DNA from: OLB4 sp002050165
Lineage (GTDB): Bacteria > Bacteroidota > Ignavibacteria > Tepidaquicellales > Tepidaquicellaceae
Length of the DNA: 64,000 bases
NCBI GenBank assembly: GCA_030263475.1
Contig: SZPC01000005.1
Location: forward strand, 62,001 to 126,000
Direction: 5' to 3'
Shown here piece by piece: positions 62,688-64,000 of this stretch. The first letter of the stretch is position 1. Each line of letters opens with the position of its first letter. The translations under genes and the position numbers were made by a program. Below the pieces are notes generated by a model, which saw only the letters and a program-made list of their open reading frames with translations, was not told where the DNA came from and made no database searches.

Positions 62688-63809
62688 CTAAATGATAATC
62701 AATTCTTTCGGAGAACTGTTCAGCACCTCACAACCATCTTCCGTTACAATAACATCATCCTCTATTCTAACTCCACCGAAGTTTTCGATATAAATCCCGG
62801 GTTCAACCGTGACTACATTACCTTCCGTTAAAATTGAATTTGAAATCTGATTTAACCTTGGGTTTTCGTGCACTTCTATTCCGAGACCATGTCCGAGTCC
62901 GTGACCGAAATACTTTCCATACCCTTTAGAATGAATATAATTTCGCGCAACTGAATCAACAACCTTTGTTGATTTATTTTTTGCGATTGAATTGATTGCA
63001 AGTTGCTGTGCGTCGCTCACTATTTGGTAAATCTTCTTAGCCTCAGCAGAAAGTTTCCCGATTCCGATTGTACGCGTCATATCGGAACAAAAGCCATTGT
63101 AAATACATCCAAAATCGAGGGTAAGCAGATCACCCGATTTTAATTTCCTGTTCGTTGGTTGCGCGTGTGGGAAAGCTGAATTTTCACCACTTGCAACAAT
63201 TGGTGAAAAAGAATTCCCCGATGCACCACCTTTTATCTGAAGGTACGTGAGCTCTGCTGCAATATCTGTTTCCGTAATTCCGGGCTTTATGAATGCCAAT
63301 AATTTTGAAAAAACCTTATCTGTAATTTTCACTGCATACCGGATGTTGTCAATTTCATCATTTGTTTTCACTGTTGTAAACTGCTCAATCAATCCATCTA
63401 CAGGAACAAGTTTTTTCCCTTTTAATACTTTTTTAAGAATTTGAACCTGTGAATACACCATTGCACCGGACTCAAAACCAATCCTTTTCAAACCATATTT
63501 TTCAGAAATCTCCCTAATGAAATCAAATGATCCCTGTTTATCAATCTTCACCCGGAGAGATTTATTGATCTCTCTTGATGCCTGAATTTTATACCTGAAA
63601 TCGGAGACAAAATATTTCGCTTTCTGAGCTAATACAAGATAACCTGCCGAGCCTGAAAATCCCGACAAATACCTGACGTTTGGAAGTTTTGTAACCACTA
63701 AAGCATCAATCTTATGTGTGTTCAAGTAATTTAAAATTCCTTGTATTCTATTCAACTGTAAGTTTAAATTTGCAACAGTCAAGTTAGCTAAACACGTTTT
63801 TAATTTCAA
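62688..63809 (-). CDS. M24 family Xaa-Pro-type aminopeptidase
   Basis: 373 residues. The C-terminal pita-bread domain has the dinuclear metal ligands: the Asp pair in L-D-F-G-C and C-S-D-M-T-R-T, His in G-H-G-L-G-H-G, Glu in T-V-E-P-G, and Glu in R-I-E-D-D. The N-terminal domain is the creatinase-like fold. The TTG at 63809 adds about 18 residues compared with family members; a TTG at 63755 fits the usual N-R-I-Q-G-I-L start better. Cleaves N-terminal residues next to proline. Confidence 0.9.
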   Translation of the reverse strand: MKLKTCLANLTVANLNLQLNRIQGILNYLNTHKIDALVVTKLPNVRYLSGFSGSAGYLVLAQKAKYFVSDFRYKIQASREINKSLRVKIDKQGSFDFIREISEKYGLKRIGFESGAMVYSQVQILKKVLKGKKLVPVDGLIEQFTTVKTNDEIDNIRYAVKITDKVFSKLLAFIKPGITETDIAAELTYLQIKGGASGNSFSPIVASGENSAFPHAQPTNRKLKSGDLLTLDFGCIYNGFCSDMTRTIGIGKLSAEAKKIYQIVSDAQQLAINSIAKNKSTKVVDSVARNYIHSKGYGKYFGHGLGHGLGIEVHENPRLNQISNSILTEGNVVTVEPGIYIENFGGVRIEDDVIVTEDGCEVLNSSPKELIII

Positions 63810-63905
63810 TTCAATGGTTCAGATTATTCGTGATGCTTTTAAAGTTTTATGTAATATTGAAATCAAGTGGATTGAAAATGCATCCCTTCAATAATGTATC
63901 CTGCT

Positions 63906-63945
63906 ATATGGATTTAATCTTAAGGACAATAGCCTGAATCCATAT
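63906..63945. repeat. Inverted repeat upstream of the M24 peptidase gene
   Basis: A perfect 9-bp inverted repeat (63906-63914 with 63937-63945) with a 22-nt spacer lies in the last 190 bp of the window, where no gene is seen. It could be an operator-like site or part of an adjacent feature cut by the window edge. Function unknown. Confidence 0.35.
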
Positions 63946-64000
63946 TAAGTACATTGACATTTTTCCCTTATTCAAGTAATTTGAAGTTTGTCTTAATCCG

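Noticed and set aside
1..64000. CRISPR array, prophage or integrative element
   Set aside because: No regularly spaced direct repeats, phage structural genes, integrase or attachment duplications were seen near either tRNA gene.

Overview
The window looks like a chromosomal stretch of a member of the Ignavibacteria or a close relative in the Bacteroidota/Chlorobi lineage. The base composition is AT-rich. Three secreted proteins end in the N-[YF]-P-N-P-F-N-P type A sorting domain of the type IX secretion system (T9SS). There are several small outer-membrane beta-barrels, clear Shine-Dalgarno sequences are scarce, and TTG/GTG starts appear in the glycan genes. No phage, CRISPR array or intact insertion sequence was seen. 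The species assignment is an inference from family character, not from a marker-gene comparison.

Layout, left to right. 0-4 kb: a truncated DUF2723 membrane protein, the tig-clpP protein-quality operon, and a rightward pair encoding a SET-domain protein and a zinc-ribbon protein, followed by tRNA-Arg(UCG). 4-11.4 kb: a six-gene leftward operon (MBL hydrolase, GT-C/TPR membrane protein, sodium:solute symporter, two small membrane proteins, priA). 11.5-17.5 kb: a T9SS cargo protein, a beta-barrel with an ABC-F ATPase, and a T9SS-tagged S15 acyl esterase. 17.5-22.3 kb: an NfrA/NfrB-like operon. A TPR/beta-barrel outer-membrane protein is followed by a processive GT2 glycosyltransferase whose catalytic domain is divided between two ORFs. 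The first ORF carries an extra transmembrane/SPOR tail and the second an N-terminal region resembling IS5-type transposase N-termini. This is the most unusual locus in the window. 22.4-29.9 kb: an orphan metal-receptor lipoprotein with a secreted conserved protein, tsaD, a second T9SS cargo protein, and a LysM/beta-barrel pair.

29.9-50.6 kb is a large Wzx/Wzy-type exopolysaccharide or O-antigen locus, nearly all on the minus strand. It holds an initiating sugar-phosphate transferase, a Wzi-like barrel, a PIG-L deacetylase translationally coupled to an LpxD-like acyltransferase, and two N-acetyl-sugar amidotransferase paralogs with HisH and HisF homologs (a sugar-amidination module). It also holds a DUF354 protein, two GT2 and one GT4 glycosyltransferases, two polymerase/ligase-like membrane proteins, a hexapeptide acyltransferase, a Wzx flippase, a Wzc tyrosine autokinase, a short SLBB export protein and an FkbM methyltransferase. 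glmS sits immediately beyond and supplies the amino-sugar precursor.

50.7-64 kb: glmS, tRNA-Leu(CAA), a lipoprotein, birA, a subtilisin-like protease with an adjacent beta-barrel, a PpiD/SurA-like folding factor, a galE-purD-GT4 operon and an M24 peptidase. Taken together the window is rich in envelope and surface-polysaccharide functions interleaved with housekeeping genes.
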